NCBI RefSeq assembly: GCF_963678635.1
Contig: NC_087063.1
Span: 69,044,727 to 69,108,726 of the forward strand
Reading direction: 5' to 3'
Length of the DNA: 64,000 nucleotides
From: Symsagittifera roscoffensis
Lineage: Eukaryota; Xenacoelomorpha; Acoela; Convolutidae
The notes below the pieces were generated by a model. The model worked only from the letters and a program-made list of their open reading frames with translations. It was not told where the DNA came from and searched no databases. Both the position numbers and the translations under genes were made by a program. Below are positions 10,795-22,444 of this stretch, in pieces; positions within the stretch are counted from its first letter, which is position 1; every line of letters starts with the position of its first letter.

Positions 10795-11045
10795 AAATAA
10801 CGGCTCTTTTCCAGTTCCCCTCCCCTTGTTTTTTTCTGAAAGTCACTATAAAAAACTCGATTTAAAATTATTTATCAGGATAAAAACTCCATCAAAACAT
10901 GTCAGCGTGAAAAGATGAACAAATTTTTACAACATTTCTCACTCTACTTTTAATTTGTAATTTTTCAAGGGAAACTGGAAAAGAGCCAAAATAACTGGAA
11001 AGAGCCTAAATAACTGGGGAAACTGGAAAAGAGCCAAAATAACTT
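10795..11045 (+). repeat. Short inverted-repeat element with reiterated right end
   Basis: GGCTCTTTTCCAGTT (10802-10816) is repeated as an exact inverted copy at 10973-10987. The right-end word is then reiterated twice more (near 10994 and 11020) as AACTGGAAA(A)GAGCC with AAATAACT spacers. It looks like a roughly 200-bp terminal-inverted-repeat element with a slipped right end. Confidence 0.55.
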
Positions 11046-11271
11046 TAATATAAACGGGCACCATCTTAATATTTTGAAACTTTTCGATTTTGTAAAGTTT
11101 GCTTTGGTCTACAGATTAGGTGAGATCAATTATCCACGAGGGGAAAGGACCAGCATACGAGCTGTACAGCTCATCACGGCGAACCGCCGTTGTGCCACTC
11201 TTTAAGAACTACATGCTTTTTTTATTAATTTTTTGGGCTGGTTAATGTTGCCTCACCCTCAAGCAACAGCA

Positions 11272-11347
11272 CGGATCATAGTGGGCCTCGAACATCCGAC
11301 CTTTCGTTTGAGGGGTGAAGACGTAACCACCTTAACACCGCTCCCCA
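11272..11347 (-). repeat. tRNA-like sequence (SINE head or tRNA pseudogene)
   Basis: On the minus strand an A-box-like GGTGTTAAGGTGGTTACG (complement of 11322-11339) precedes a B-box-like GGATGTTCGAGGCC (complement of 11284-11297), at spacing normal for a tRNA. I could not fold a clean cloverleaf, so a functional tRNA is unlikely. Confidence 0.45.
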
Positions 11348-11349
11348 GT

Positions 11350-11490
11350 CCCACCATTCTGCCCTCCCACTTCCTTCGCGTACGCGGAGGAAGGAAGTGT
11401 GGTGATAAGTAGGAAAAAAATAATGGTGGGAGTAAGTGTGGGGTAAATGTGCCTGCGTGTGTGCGTGTATTTGTGTGTGTGTGTGTGGGG
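11350..11490. repeat. Hairpin and (GT)n microsatellite
   Basis: 11368-11399 is a 10-bp perfect stem (CACTTCCTTC / GAAGGAAGTG) around GCGTACGCG. Weaker pairing extends outward between CCCACCATT near 11350 and AATGGTGGG near 11420. 11451-11490 is a degenerate TG/GT microsatellite. Confidence 0.7.
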
Positions 11491-11779
11491 TTATGGGAGA
11501 GGGTTGTCAGATACCTAAATTAATAAACTATGAGAAAAAATAAATCGTTAAATTATTTTTAAGAAAAGGGATTGCAAAAATGTCAAATCTTTTTAGGGCC
11601 CTTCACCCAGACCCCTAACTTTAAAAGTTAATTGTTACGTGCATACAATTTGGGGTGTTAAGAAAGATAAAATCAAAATTTCTTCCTCATTTGTCCTTTT
11701 CGTCACTTTTACGACTTAATTTCAAAACAGGCCAACTTTGACGTTTTCTCTTTCTTGATTAACGTTCAGTCGATAGCAA

Positions 11780-11856
11780 GCAATCATGGTGCAATGGTAA
11801 AGCGTTTGACCAAGAAATTAAATTAGGCAGTGCAAGACTCGCCCTAAGAGACTTAC
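11780..11856 (+). repeat. Weak tRNA-like sequence
   Basis: TGGTGCAATGGTAAAGCG (11787-11804) is a good A-box and D-arm match. The B-box position has only GCAAGACTCG. It could be a degenerate SINE head or tRNA pseudogene. No intact cloverleaf is evident. Confidence 0.3.
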
Positions 11857-12029
11857 CGCAGAATGTCCTCCCCATGATTCGGTATTAAAAAAAAGAGAAA
11901 TAACTCTTGCGCGTTTCCATTTCATACAATTGCGCAAACTGTAAATATTTTAAAACTTTTGTAAATTTTTTATTTTGATTGGCTAAAAATTACTTAAATC
12001 GGCGTTTTAATCATGAGTTGTCTTTTTTG

Positions 12030-12210
12030 TCTTTTTTGCAACGTTTGTTAGGTAGTGATATCCCGCACAGAGCACCCGACAACTCACAACACGGTAACTC
12101 GACAACTCACAACAAAAAACAACTAACAAAAAAGACAACTCTAAATTATATATTTAAGACAACTCTAAATTATTTAAATTATATAAATAAACAATTACGA
12201 TAACTCTCAA
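12030..12210 (+). repeat. Cluster of short direct repeats
   Basis: GACAACTCACAACA occurs twice (from about 12090) and AGACAACTCTAAATTAT twice (from about 12132). Part of the cluster is the inverse of the AGTTGTCTTTTTTG.CTTTTTTG word near 12016, so a small foldback is possible. Confidence 0.5.
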
Positions 12211-12546
12211 AACGCGAAAACTTGCAGTAAACTTGTAATATAATCCTTCAAATTACCCCAAACTAAGACCTGTAGTCTTTCACTAAATATCACAAAGTTT
12301 TATACTTAATTCCAAGTCTTTTATACTAAATTCAATTAATTATTGGGGAAAGATATGAGTCTTTTTGTTCTAATAACACCAAAAATTTAGTTGCAAATTT
12401 TGATTGAATTAATTGGTATATCATCATTATCGTTTCTAAATGTGTTTCTGTTCATTCAAATAAAGCTTCCATTCACTCCAAGTCAGCGCGGGAAACGAAT
12501 CTCGATTTTTGAAGATGAAAAGTATAATGAAGTTTGATTAATTAAT

Positions 12547-12675
12547 AAAGCGGGGTAACAACCTGGGGATGCTCAAAAAGACCTTGCAAATCACAAGTAT
12601 TTACAAAGGATGACTTAATTGTGGAGAAAAAATTGGATCTATTACAATCAGTGTTGCCTCATGAAAGAGAAGTTG
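12547..12675 (+). CDS. Very weak candidate exon
   Basis: An approximately 44-codon frame (with KDDLIVEKKLDLLQSVLPH in it) ends just after a canonical donor sequence AAA|GTAAGT near 12675. The acceptor side is poor and no neighbouring exon is visible. Listed only because of the donor and the balanced amino-acid composition. Confidence 0.15.
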
Positions 12676-13085
12676 AAAAGTAAGTTATCTACACGTGTTT
12701 TAACTTTTTTGCTTTTTTCGATTTAAAATTTCAAGAAACTCGGTTCAAGAAAAGGGTAAAAAAGCATGACTTTCATAGCAGTTAAGAGTAGTGGGGGGAG
12801 TGTAGAAAAAAAACAACCTTTGACTGATGGTTTCAAAAAACAGTCTTCACTACTTGCACTACTTCTGCGGGGCAAAAAATTAAACCATCTTAACTCATTA
12901 CAGATGTAGCTTTAAAACGATTTTGATTATATTGCCGTTATACTTAATTTTTTTTGAAAAACGTTGCATTCCATTGTAATCTATTTTAATCAAAACTTTT
13001 AATAGAAGATTCTACATCCAATAATAATACATAGCTGAGAGACCTGATAATTTATTCCCTATCTTTAATTATGGGTTCTCACGGC
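12676..13085. other. No recognisable feature
   Basis: AT-rich spacer without a coding-like frame or a matched repeat. Confidence 0.45.
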
Positions 13086-13089
13086 ACCC

Positions 13090-14065
13090 CCACCTGGTCG
13101 CCTCACACATATATTACTATTTACCTAGCATCCGCATCACCTGCTGTGTGACTTCCACTGATTTGTGTAGCAATGGAAGGCTGATGATGTTCATGCGAGT
13201 CAGCTCCTGCTGAACCAAGTTTGAACGTAGTAGCAAGTCCCAGGGCGCCGATTCGTTCCTGGACAGGGTCTTTCTTTTGGCTGCCTTCTCCACCAGTAGT
13301 TCATGTTATCCCGGTATGGGGTGCCGGATTTGTCTAGCCACCTTGTCAAAGAAAGTGTTTCATAAGCCCTTGTGTTAAAATCAGACTCCCTTCTTTATCT
13401 CTGCCTAGTTCGCTTGCTTTTGTTCCAACCGCTCATAAAATTTTTTTTTTGATGTTCTCAGCGTTCTGCTGCTTGTCAGGCATCCTGTGTTAAATTATTA
13501 TATAATAACCATCTAGTCGGACTCAACAGCAACCATTGTAACTATGGTCCATTAAGTATGTCTTCAAAGGACCTCTTCCTTTTGTTGTGCATCAGTTGTT
13601 GCATTGGATAGACTTTGTCTGAATACCTTTTCAAAATGTCTCTGTAAATGTTCGCATTAATTCGCATGCTTTTATGTCAATATGACTTCATCAGCATCGG
13701 GATCTGGTCTCACGCCTTATCTACTATCCTGCCCAGGTGCTTCATTGAGGTCCCTGAAGATTTCTCTCTTAAGGGATTTGCAATTTAATTCTGTTTTTTT
13801 TTTCATAATAACCAAAACTTCGTCTATTTGATCAATGTAATCCGTCAAAGCGGCTGTGGCCATCACCAGGTCGTCTGCATAGCACATCACGAGGATCTCC
13901 TCCCGTAACGCTGGTTAAAACTTCAGCCATGAGTTTCTGAAAGGCCGAGGTCGCCTTGCACAAGACCATGGGCGTCCTCTTCCACTGTTACAAGACCAAA
14001 TCTGGTGCAAAACCTGTATCTTTCCTTAATAAAATTGTCCAAAAATTTTTTGCATTAAGTTGATC
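13090..14065 (-). pseudogene. Gypsy-like pol (reverse transcriptase) relic
   Basis: On the minus strand, in order from 14065, broken frames give VLCKATSAFQKLMAEVL, the counterpart of the 'GL.NAPATFQ.LM..VL' RT segment. After a frameshift comes YADDLVMA (about 13875-13900), the RT active-site box, followed by a DYIDQIDEVL helix. A GVRPDPD motif (about 13705), typical of the region after the Gypsy RT palm, comes next. Several stops and frameshifts show it is dead. LTRs were not found. The sequence is clearly GC-richer than the flanks, as expected of recently coding DNA. Confidence 0.6.
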
Positions 14066-14875
14066 TCATCTGGGGCTTCAGCAGTAAATGATCTTTGGAC
14101 TTGAGTCTCAACTTTACCGATGTCGGAGAATTGGTTCAAAGAGGTGGACAGACATTGCCAGCATGGTTCTAAACTACTCATCACATGCCACGCTGACAAT
14201 AAATTTTGAAGCCACTAAGTTTAATTCTCAAGAAACGAAAAAATTGTCTGAATATAAATCAATACAGTTTTTTTGCAACAGCAAGCAATGGATATGTCGC
14301 CGTCTGAAAAAGTAGCACAATATGATGATCCCAGTTTATTCATAAAAAAATAGGAGGTTGGCTATCAGCTTTTCAAAACAAACAAAAGCTAAAAAAAACT
14401 TGTAAAAATGACTTGAAAAATCTTGCAACTAATACGTTGCTTGTTTTAAAGTCGAACGGGTTTCTATTGAAAAAATTTTCCCATTCAGTGCGGCACTAAT
14501 TAGAAAACATTTGAAGCAGTTTTTTTCTCAAGTGATTATCTGTTGCACCAACCTTATTCTTCTCTATTTATCTGCTTCTGGAAAGCCCGAGCTAGACCTA
14601 CTAAATCTCTCACGGCAACCACTCCTACAACAAAATTGTTTCAGATTGCTATCCGTAGAAAAATAATTATCTGGTTCCGATAGTTTTGAGACAGAATAGC
14701 AATTTTTCGAAAGTGAAGTTAGTTTTGTTTTTCGTTAGTGTTCTGTTTGTTCTGTTTAAAAACTAAATTCTGGTCTTTGTTTGTACTTTAGTTGTCCTAA
14801 TATCCTAATTATCTCATGATAAATAGACTTAAAAACCCTGTATTTGCAATTCCGATGCGACGTTCCTCTCTGCGT
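14066..14875. other. No recognisable feature
   Basis: The short frame at 14088-14315 has no family resemblance, and nothing else stands out. Confidence 0.45.
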
Positions 14876-14879
14876 ACGG

Positions 14880-15400
14880 TGATGGGTCTGTTTTTTGACC
14901 CCTCCGGATTGACGTTAAATTGTTATGAACGGTGAAAGGCCTGTTTTGTGACCCTTCTGCTTGACAATTTTAGATCCCTCCTGGTACGATCGAACAAGGA
15001 CCTTTCGGGTACGCTCCTTCCGGATTAATGAAATCTGGAGCCTTCCGGAATGTTGAAATAAAAATTTTTCTATCTTGGTGAAATAAGCAGTCTCCCGAAT
15101 GAACAGTGAAAGGCCAAAGAAGGACTTTCCTGTTTGACGAAATAAGGACCCCTGAGGATTGGTCAAACATTACCCCTCTGGATTTACAAAACAAGGAACT
15201 TTCCGATTTGCCGAAAAAAAATCCTTCCGGATTGGTGAAAAATACCCTTCCGGAGTGACGATATGAGATTTTTTTCTGGATTGAAGAAGTAAGGACCTTC
15301 GGGATTAGTGAATTAAGGAGTTTTCCGGATTGGTTCTGTTAAAGATTGGTGAATTAAAAACCCTTACATATTGGCGAAAAAAATGTCGTTCCGGGTACGA
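14880..15400 (+). repeat. 25-bp degenerate minisatellite
   Basis: About 20 imperfect units with the core CCTTCCGGATTGGTGAAATAAGGA. Cores fall near 15224, 15248, 15273, 15298 and 15323, a spacing of 24-25 bp. The left part is more degenerate. Apparent minus-strand frames here arise from the repeat and are not called. Confidence 0.8.
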
Positions 15401-16370
15401 TCGAAACTTTTTACGGCTGCGTTTTCGAGACCCATTCTGTTACGGTCTTTTCGCTCTGAATCTTTTTTAAAAACTAGCTGGGGAAAGGTGTGTTTCCAAG
15501 TAGGACCCTCCCTCCCCGCCCCCTTATCCAAACTAAGGTGCTTATCTTGCCAATTCTGCTAGCTGGGTAGTTTTCTGTTTGGTCCTGATGCTTATTTCCA
15601 AGTCTCTGACTTTTCCTATTAAAATAAAAGAGCTTTGAATTGCCTTAATTGGCTATTTTTATACATTCGTAAGTAACTAAAGGCTTTCCGAAAAAAATTT
15701 CTGTGGACCGAGAATGGTCTTTCCTCCTCTATCGGTCCTCTCAGCTAAAAATTTCTAATTTTTCTATGTTTTCAGTGATGCCAGGAATTGAATAATTCAT
15801 ATATACTCTTGGTAAAAATTCGATCTAATGGTACCACATTGAACCGGATTTGATCGGTTGTTCTTGAGTTATAAAACAAAAAGTCTTTCGTATTGAAGCA
15901 CAATTTTTCCTGTTAACTAGGTTTCGGCTAATTAGTTTAGTTCTAGCCCTTTAGGCTTGAAGACACTCAATTTCAACTCGAAACGCCTTCAGCTTACTAA
16001 TTCAGCACATAAAAAGCAACAAAAACTACCAGAAAAATTTCGATTTAACTACCACAAAAATTTTTGTCGGGTTAGTTTAAAATTATTCAAACGTTTTTGT
16101 TCCGTTTTGAAAAGTTGGATCACGAAACCAAATTACTTCTTACTATATAGGGACTCATTACAGTCAACTCTCACAGTTATTGCGGCTGAAATACGATATA
16201 ATTCGTTATATCAGCGCTTTTACCGGTAATGAAAGTAGAGATATCTCAAAAACCGCGATTTCTAGGGGGGTTCAAAATATTAAATTTTGATCTGAAAATT
16301 GGTCTCTTAATAGTTGGTTTGATTGCAAAACAGAAACATGGTTTCCTTAAGATGGCATAAACAACAGTAC
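15401..16370. other. No recognisable feature
   Basis: The minisatellite's flank at 15380-15560 is GC-richer, and the motif GTACGATCGAA near 15394 also occurs inside the array near 14983. The rest is AT-rich with no supported gene. Confidence 0.4.
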
Positions 16371-16601
16371 CTATAAAATTATACACCTAAGGGTCAGATC
16401 AGTATTCGAATTACGGTGCTTAACTTTCAATTGCGCAGAGGTCTTTTCAGTGCAGTAACTGTCATGCCACCCACAGGTTGTTATCGTACACACTAAACTG
16501 AAACTTGTTGAGTCGATTGTTGTCGTCCTTATTACGCTTCTTGATCTTCCTCGCACTGCCGGATAGGTTCTTTTCTCCAAACACTTGAAAATTGGTGACA
16601 A
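16371..16601 (-). CDS. Weak candidate exon, Cys-containing
   Basis: A minus-strand 76-residue frame lies in a GC-richer patch, with spaced Cys (CTITTCGWHDSYC) and many Thr/Ser. It is unlike any family I can name and has no strong splice sites. It may be composition rather than coding. Confidence 0.15.
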   Translation of the reverse strand: MSPIFKCLEKRTYPAVRGRSRSVIRTTTIDSTSFSLVCTITTCGWHDSYCTEKTSAQLKVKHRNSNTDLTLRCIIL

Positions 16602-17683
16602 CGAAAATTAGCAAAAACAACCCGACAGCACAGGCTCAAAAGAGACCTCTACAATTGATCTTTATGATCAAGTGTTATTTAAATTGATATATCAAAAAGA
16701 TAACAGGAAATTCGGATCTTCTCTCGTCTGGCAAATTGGTCTATACTGGTATTTACGATCTTTACTTTTTTAGTTTTTCGGTTATCATTTGTTTTTTTTT
16801 GGTTTTTCTAAGTAATATAATATTTTTATTTTGTTTCTTCAAGAAATTTTAGTTGTTTTGAATCGTATACCGCTTGAGCGCAGAGATGGTCATTTTCCCC
16901 ACCCTTTAGGATACGACAATTTTTGGTGCTATGTTTGCTAAAAAGCTAAATCAATGAATCCGGAAGGGTTTCGCGATCCAGACCTCCCTTGTGGCTGTCG
17001 TTCAACAGTCTTCATGTGAGAATCCGCTCGGTGCTGAGATTTCAGTATATTGAATCACCGAACATGATGTTATGATTAATACGGAAGAGTGCCATGAAAC
17101 CACATAAGAAATGTTCGCCCGCAATGTATATAAGGACGGAAAGGGATGTTTAGGTTCAATCCTGTAACGCTTCGCTAGCGTCAAGATAGAGCCTCACGTG
17201 CTTTGAACCATCTCTACTTTAGCCAATTTAACATGTAAATCTTAGTGTTTTGAGAAATTTGGCCGAACCGCGCAAATTAACTTGGTTGTTTGTATCCTCA
17301 GACCATGAGTACACTCCTAAAAACAAAGCTAGTACGCTAGAATCATAATTATTTTTTTCATATGATTGTTTTTGTACAGTAGAGGTAATTCATCCTAACT
17401 ATTGGAGATGGATCGATCCTTTTCTCAATTAGCGTCTCATATCCTGAAATATATTTGTTATTAACTGAATTCAGGCCATCCTATAACACTAAAGAGAGTA
17501 AAATTGTAGTTCTCGTTCATTCTGAACCACAGAGTGTACGTTTCTGCACTGTTGTATCACCCCCCAGATGCTACCAATGAAGTTGACTTATCTATACATA
17601 TTTCCAGTGTTGCTGAATATTCATTCTGATCATCTTGCTCAGGGGTTTTTCTGAGAAGAGATTTTAATTATTTCGACATTACT
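16602..17683. other. Spacer, possibly 5' remains of the following LINE
   Basis: A GC-richer patch (16860-17220) contains a TATA-like GTATATAAGG at 17126-17135, but no gene follows at a suitable distance. The sequence before 17684 may hold decayed 5' parts of the LINE, which I cannot recognise. Confidence 0.35.
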
Positions 17684-19743
17684 TTGTTATCCGGTTTCAA
17701 GCATGTTTTCAAAGCATTTACACGAGGACGCACTCAGCTTGACCGAATTCTCACGTCATTTCCATATCCATTCCAAGATGTACAAGTAAGTAGTCTGGCC
17801 GTGCCAACTGACCATCTAGCTGAAAATTGTTCTCCTTCAAACAGACCAGAAAACCTCCGAAAATCAGTATTTTTTTGTGACCAGCAGGATAGGAATCGAC
17901 AATCTTTCAATTTTGTCTTCAATAATCAAGATTTTGACTATATTCTGGAGTACACTAATGTTGACAATGCAATGGATGAACTTATTCGGGTTTTGATGGT
18001 TGAACTTAACCGCTACTGTCCGCAAAAGAAAGTGACAATGAGCACCAGAGACCTTTTTTATAACACTCCACTGATAAAATTTCGTAAGCAAGCAGAAAAA
18101 CAGAGCGTACTCTCTAAAAAAGTATCAGAAAGCTGCTTATTTGGAAGCCAAAATAAAAATATTGATACGCGATAATCTGAGAAATTTATATCGTAAAGAT
18201 TCGAAACAGTGGTGGCGTGTTTTGAATCAGACCACGGGACGAACCAAGTCAGATTCGGCGACACGTGACTTTATTCCTGATGATATCAATGAATATTTCG
18301 CTAATATTTGCCATACAAACAACTATGTAGAACCAGAAATTATAGAAGGTCCAAATGGCGCTTACCCAGCCTTGCCTCTTCACGAAATTTATCACTGAGA
18401 AAACTCAAAAAAACTGCAGTGGGGTTTGATGGCATTCCGGCGTGGGTCTTGAGCAAAAATGCCAATAACTTAGCTCCTAGTATTCAACGCATCTACAATT
18501 TATCACTCAGAAGTGGTGTTTTCCCGAAGGCTTTCAAGATTTCAAAAATTGTTCCTCTAGCCAAAGTCCCGCAACCAGACAGCATGGACCAATTACGGCC
18601 ACTATCAATCACACCAGTACTCAGCAGACACTTTGAGCGATTGGTCTACACTACCTAAATAACAACTACGAAAGTTCACTGAATAATTATCAATTTGGTT
18701 TCAGAACAGGAGGCTCAACCGTCAACGCTGCTCTTCGAATACTACACACACTTCGATACTCATCATTATGACGGTGTACGTCTCTTCTCGCTGGAGCTGT
18801 CCAAAGCATTCGACAGAGTGCCCCATCATTTTATAATAAGTCAGACCAAACAGATAAACCCAGGATTCAATACACGTGTAGTGAATTGGCTGAAAAGTTT
18901 CCTATCAGACCGAGTGCAGATTGTATCATATCAGAACGAATTGTCAAAACCAGCCTCCATCAACCAAGGTGTACCTCAGTGGATGGTACTGGGACCACCC
19001 TCCTTCAATATGTCGTTCGACGACTCGAAGTGTCTTTACAAAAATGCTTGTCTAGTTAAGTTTGCAGACGACAACAACAATCCGGTGATCGGCGTTAGAG
19101 GACTCGATGACCCTGGTCAAATCATTATTGAAGGGATCTTCAAGTGGTGTATGGATCATAATTTTATTGTCAACACCCTTAAATTGACAATGAGGTTCAA
19201 TTTCAAGAAAAAAGTACCCTTCATCTGACCAGATATCGAAAGCATATCGCTGGTTGAAAATAAGAAAATTTGGGAACTATTATAGACAGCAGGTTAACTT
19301 TTCTACCACATGTATCCAAGACAACCAGTAGAGCTTCGTCAAACCTGTTCCTGCTTCTTAAACTAAAGCGATTGGGATATCGTGCAGATGACCTTTCTTT
19401 ACTATATCAGTCACTTGTTCTATCAGTCTTAACATCCGGCTTGGAAGTATGGGGCGGCGCTGCGAAAACGGTTCTTAGAAAAGTGGACGCTATTCAAAAA
19501 CGTGCTGTTCGTATGGGAATTATAAAAGAATTTGTTCCTATCGAAGAGCACATTAAAGTCAAGGACGCAAGACTTCTGAATATAATCCTTAAAACTGGTT
19601 CGGCACATCAACTATATGACATATTGCAGCATAGGCGCGATTACTGTTCCCAAAGGTTAAGAAAACGGCTACCGACTGCCGAAGTGGCCGTAAAAAAGGT
19701 GTACGGAACTATGATTCCTGACAGACTTTTGAGAACATTTTAG
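17684..19743 (+). pseudogene. Dead LINE (endonuclease end plus reverse transcriptase)
   Basis: The first part ends an apurinic-type endonuclease domain (RGRTQLDRILTS, then a DH pair, 17730-17815). RT landmarks follow: KKTAVGFDGIPAWVL (18406-18450), a block like 'P..FK.s.I.PL.K' with 'RPLSITPVLS', GFR.GGST (18703-18721), LELSKAFDRVPH (18792-18827), INQGVPQW, FADD at 19061-19072, and 'LGTIIDSRLTF..H' (19267-19305). The reading frame changes at least four times and stops interrupt it near 18656 and 19226. It resembles Jockey/CR1-like LINEs. No poly-A tail or target duplication is evident. Confidence 0.85.
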
Positions 19744-19973
19744 AAACTTGGGACAAATCTCTGCGAGATCTCGAAATATAAGTGCTATTTGTACGGTTCT
19801 ATAACTTGGCTTACAAATCACTGATATTGCTACGAACCATTTGACCGGAATGAAATTTCGGATTCTTTTTGATTTTCCAATGATTGATCCAAATAATGCC
19901 TCGAACGCCCATAGGCGTCGGATTGGTCCAACTTGATCGGGATTGGTCCTAAATTGAACCCAATATTATTGGA

Positions 19974-21070
19974 CCACACATTGAACTGGGACTGGGGCTT
20001 TAGTAGAGACAATTTAGACGCTAGCCAGTCGTTTCATAACTTTTTTCCGCTTTATTTTTTGTCAGTTTTTTTACTTCCGGGCAAAGGATACACAACTGAA
20101 GCCGAGATTTTAGAAGAAAGATTTTGGCTTGTCAGAATTAGATAAAAATTTGAACCAGGAAGAAGTAAAAACAAAAATTACCCTCAATTTGAGCGAGAAA
20201 GAAAAATTAGAAGCATTTCAGAAAAAAACGATTGTAGTGTCAATCGTTACTGAACGTATTTTACCGATAGGTAAAACCGAGAATCAGAACTGCGTCGCTT
20301 CCTGGTGGTGCAGAAGGAGCTTCTTCAACGAAGATCGGCAGTCCTCAAAAGTCCCTCATTAAACTAGAGAAGTAGAAGAAGAAGAAAAGTAGAAGAAAAG
20401 TATTAAATTAACATCTGAAAATAACATCTTATATACTAAAAATAAGAAACTGTGACAAAACTGTGATGGAATGATGAAGTCAAGCGAGTTCACCAATGCC
20501 TTGGTCCTTCGGATCAGACTTAGATTTAATCCGGATAAAAAGGACCAAGGCACTGGTGAACTCGCTTGACTTCATCATTCCATCACAGTTTCATCACAAT
20601 TTCTTATTTTTAGTATATCTGATGTTATTTTCAGATGTTAATTCAATACGTTTCTTCTACTTTTCTTCTTCTTTTTCTTCTTCTCTAGTTTAATGAGGGA
20701 CTTTTCAGGACTGCCGATTTTCGTTGAAGAAGCTCCTTCTGCACCACCAGGAAGCGACGCAATTCTGATTCTCGGTTTTCCCTATCGGTAAAATAGGTTC
20801 AGTAACGATTGACACTACAATCGTTACTTTCTGAAATGCTTCTAATTTTTCGTTCTCGTGCAAATTGTGGGTAATTTTTGTTTTTACTTTTTCCTGGTTC
20901 AATTTTGCATCTAATTCTGACAAGCCAAAATCGTTCTTCTAAATTCGCGGTTTCAGTTGTGTAACATTTGCCCGGAAGTACATACCGACGGAAAATAAAG
21001 CGGAAAAAAGTTATGAAACGACTCGCTAGCGTCTAAATTGTTTCTACTAAAGCCCCAGTTCAATGTGTGG
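19974..21070. mobile_element. 1.1-kb near-perfect palindrome (foldback element)
   Basis: The two arms, about 19974-20510 and 20540-21070, are inverted copies of each other with few mismatches and a loop of about 30 bp near 20525. Paired landmarks are CCACACATTGAACTGGG and GGGGCTTTAGTAGA at the outer ends, GACGCTAGC.AGTCGTTTCATAAC next, and GAAGTCAAGCGAGTTCACC.A beside the loop. Each arm carries a matching 70-77-codon frame starting MSELD, at 20129 (+) and 20923 (-). This follows from the symmetry and resembles no protein I know. Foldback-type DNA transposons or an inverted duplication are both possible. Confidence 0.85.
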
Positions 21071-21700
21071 TTCGTTAATTTCGGGTTGACAAAGTCCTTA
21101 CTATTTATGTCTGTGTAACATTTAAGTCTGTGTAACGACTGGCTGGCGTCTTAACCGTCTCTGCTAAAGCCGCAGTTCAATGTGTGGTCCATTAACATCG
21201 TTACCTAAGTCAATACTACTTACGTCTATTGGCGAGATGGCGCAAATTAATTTAGTTACATGCAAAGATAGTGAAATTTTTGGTTCAACCTTTCCGTCTA
21301 ATTCTTCGCCTAACTCTGACAAGCCAAAATCGTTCTTCCATATTCGCATGTGTAACTTTCGCCCGGAAGTACTTGCGGAATGTAACACAACTGGGGCAGC
21401 TGTGTAACATTCACTCGGAAGTACATACCGACGGAAAATAAAGGTCTTTAAAGCAAAGGTCTTTTTTCCGTCGGTATGTTAACAAAGGTCTTTGTTTTGC
21501 GTCGGTATGTTAACCGTCTCTACTAAAGCCCCAGTTCAAAGCTTCGTACATTATCATCGGTTTGACATAGTCATTACTATATTACTATTTGAATCTATCG
21601 GCCAGAGCGAGCAAATTAACTCAGTTACATGCAAAGACAGTGAGCTCGTGGCTGGGTCTCAGTCTAGTAGTCCAGACCACAGGGCTACTACTTAATTATC
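21071..21700 (+). repeat. Tandem units of about 360 bp flanking the palindrome
   Basis: The outer-arm sequence of the palindrome recurs twice in direct orientation. 'GTCTCT.CTAAAGCC.CAGTTCAA' is near 21150 and 21509, and 'AATTAA.T.AGTTACATGCAAAGA.AGTGA' is near 21244 and 21616. 21305-21440 also repeats the arm segment 'CTGACAAGCCAAAATCGTTCTTC' to 'CATACCGACGGAAAATAAAG'. A block 'TTTTTTCCGTCGGTATGTTAACAAAGG' adds an inverted piece. This fits a complex foldback locus. Confidence 0.65.
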
Positions 21701-22439
21701 AAATTTTTATTGTTTTTTTTCTGTAGATAAAAATCATCATTTCCATCGGAGATGAATCAACCCTTTCCCTCAACTCCTAGCTTGGCATATTCTGAAAAAT
21801 GTATTAGATGTTAATTAAAATCAAGTCAGGGCATTTCCGGAAGCTGAAAGTTGTGTAAAAACCAGTTCCAGTCTTTTCTCAAGACCCTTCCGGATTCTTG
21901 AATCTGGTCGAAGAGCGGTCTTGCCGCGGTCTGGTAAGGGTAGCTAACTCTTCTCAATACCCCTCCGAATCCTCGGGAATCGCTCCGTAACGATTGTAGC
22001 TGCACAATCGTTACAACTCGGAATGTTCTTCCGTAATTGCCGTCAAGTATGATTCTGTCGTTTGCAATAATTTTTTGTCTGTCTTGCTTTTTCTTGCCAG
22101 AATCGATATTCTGATTTTTGCGGTTTCATTGTTCGGGAAAAATTAAAATTGTTACGTGTCATGAACGCCCAATACGAAACTTTAAAAATTGTTTCGTCAC
22201 TCCAAATGGACTTCTCAGAATTCGTTCATTTGCACAATTAACACCGTTAAATCATCGCGACTGCCAATTTTCACACTCGGCTGCTATCAAAAAAATTTCT
22301 ATGTCGTCATACACGTTGACCGCCATTCTGGTCAAATGTCCACGTTGTTAAATGTCGTATTTGTATCGTACGTTCATTTTTTTTCAATAAAAACAGACGG
22401 CATCGTCGAACGGCGTACATTTTTGCTAATTTTTCAGTA
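21701..22439. other. Spacer with one hairpin
   Basis: Near 22010-22034 a stem (AACGATTGT / ACAATCGTT) echoes the word CGATTGTAGTGTCAATCG found in the palindrome arms. Otherwise no supported gene; short GC-richer frames at 22118-22443 are not family-like. Confidence 0.4.
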
Positions 22440-22444
22440 TTAGT

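Noticed and set aside
17126-17135. TATA-like GTATATAAGG
   Set aside because: No gene or element start follows at the proper distance; expected by chance in AT-rich DNA.
20129-20923. Paired frames starting MSELD on opposite strands
   Set aside because: They are the same sequence read from both arms of the palindrome; no family resemblance, so not called as genes.
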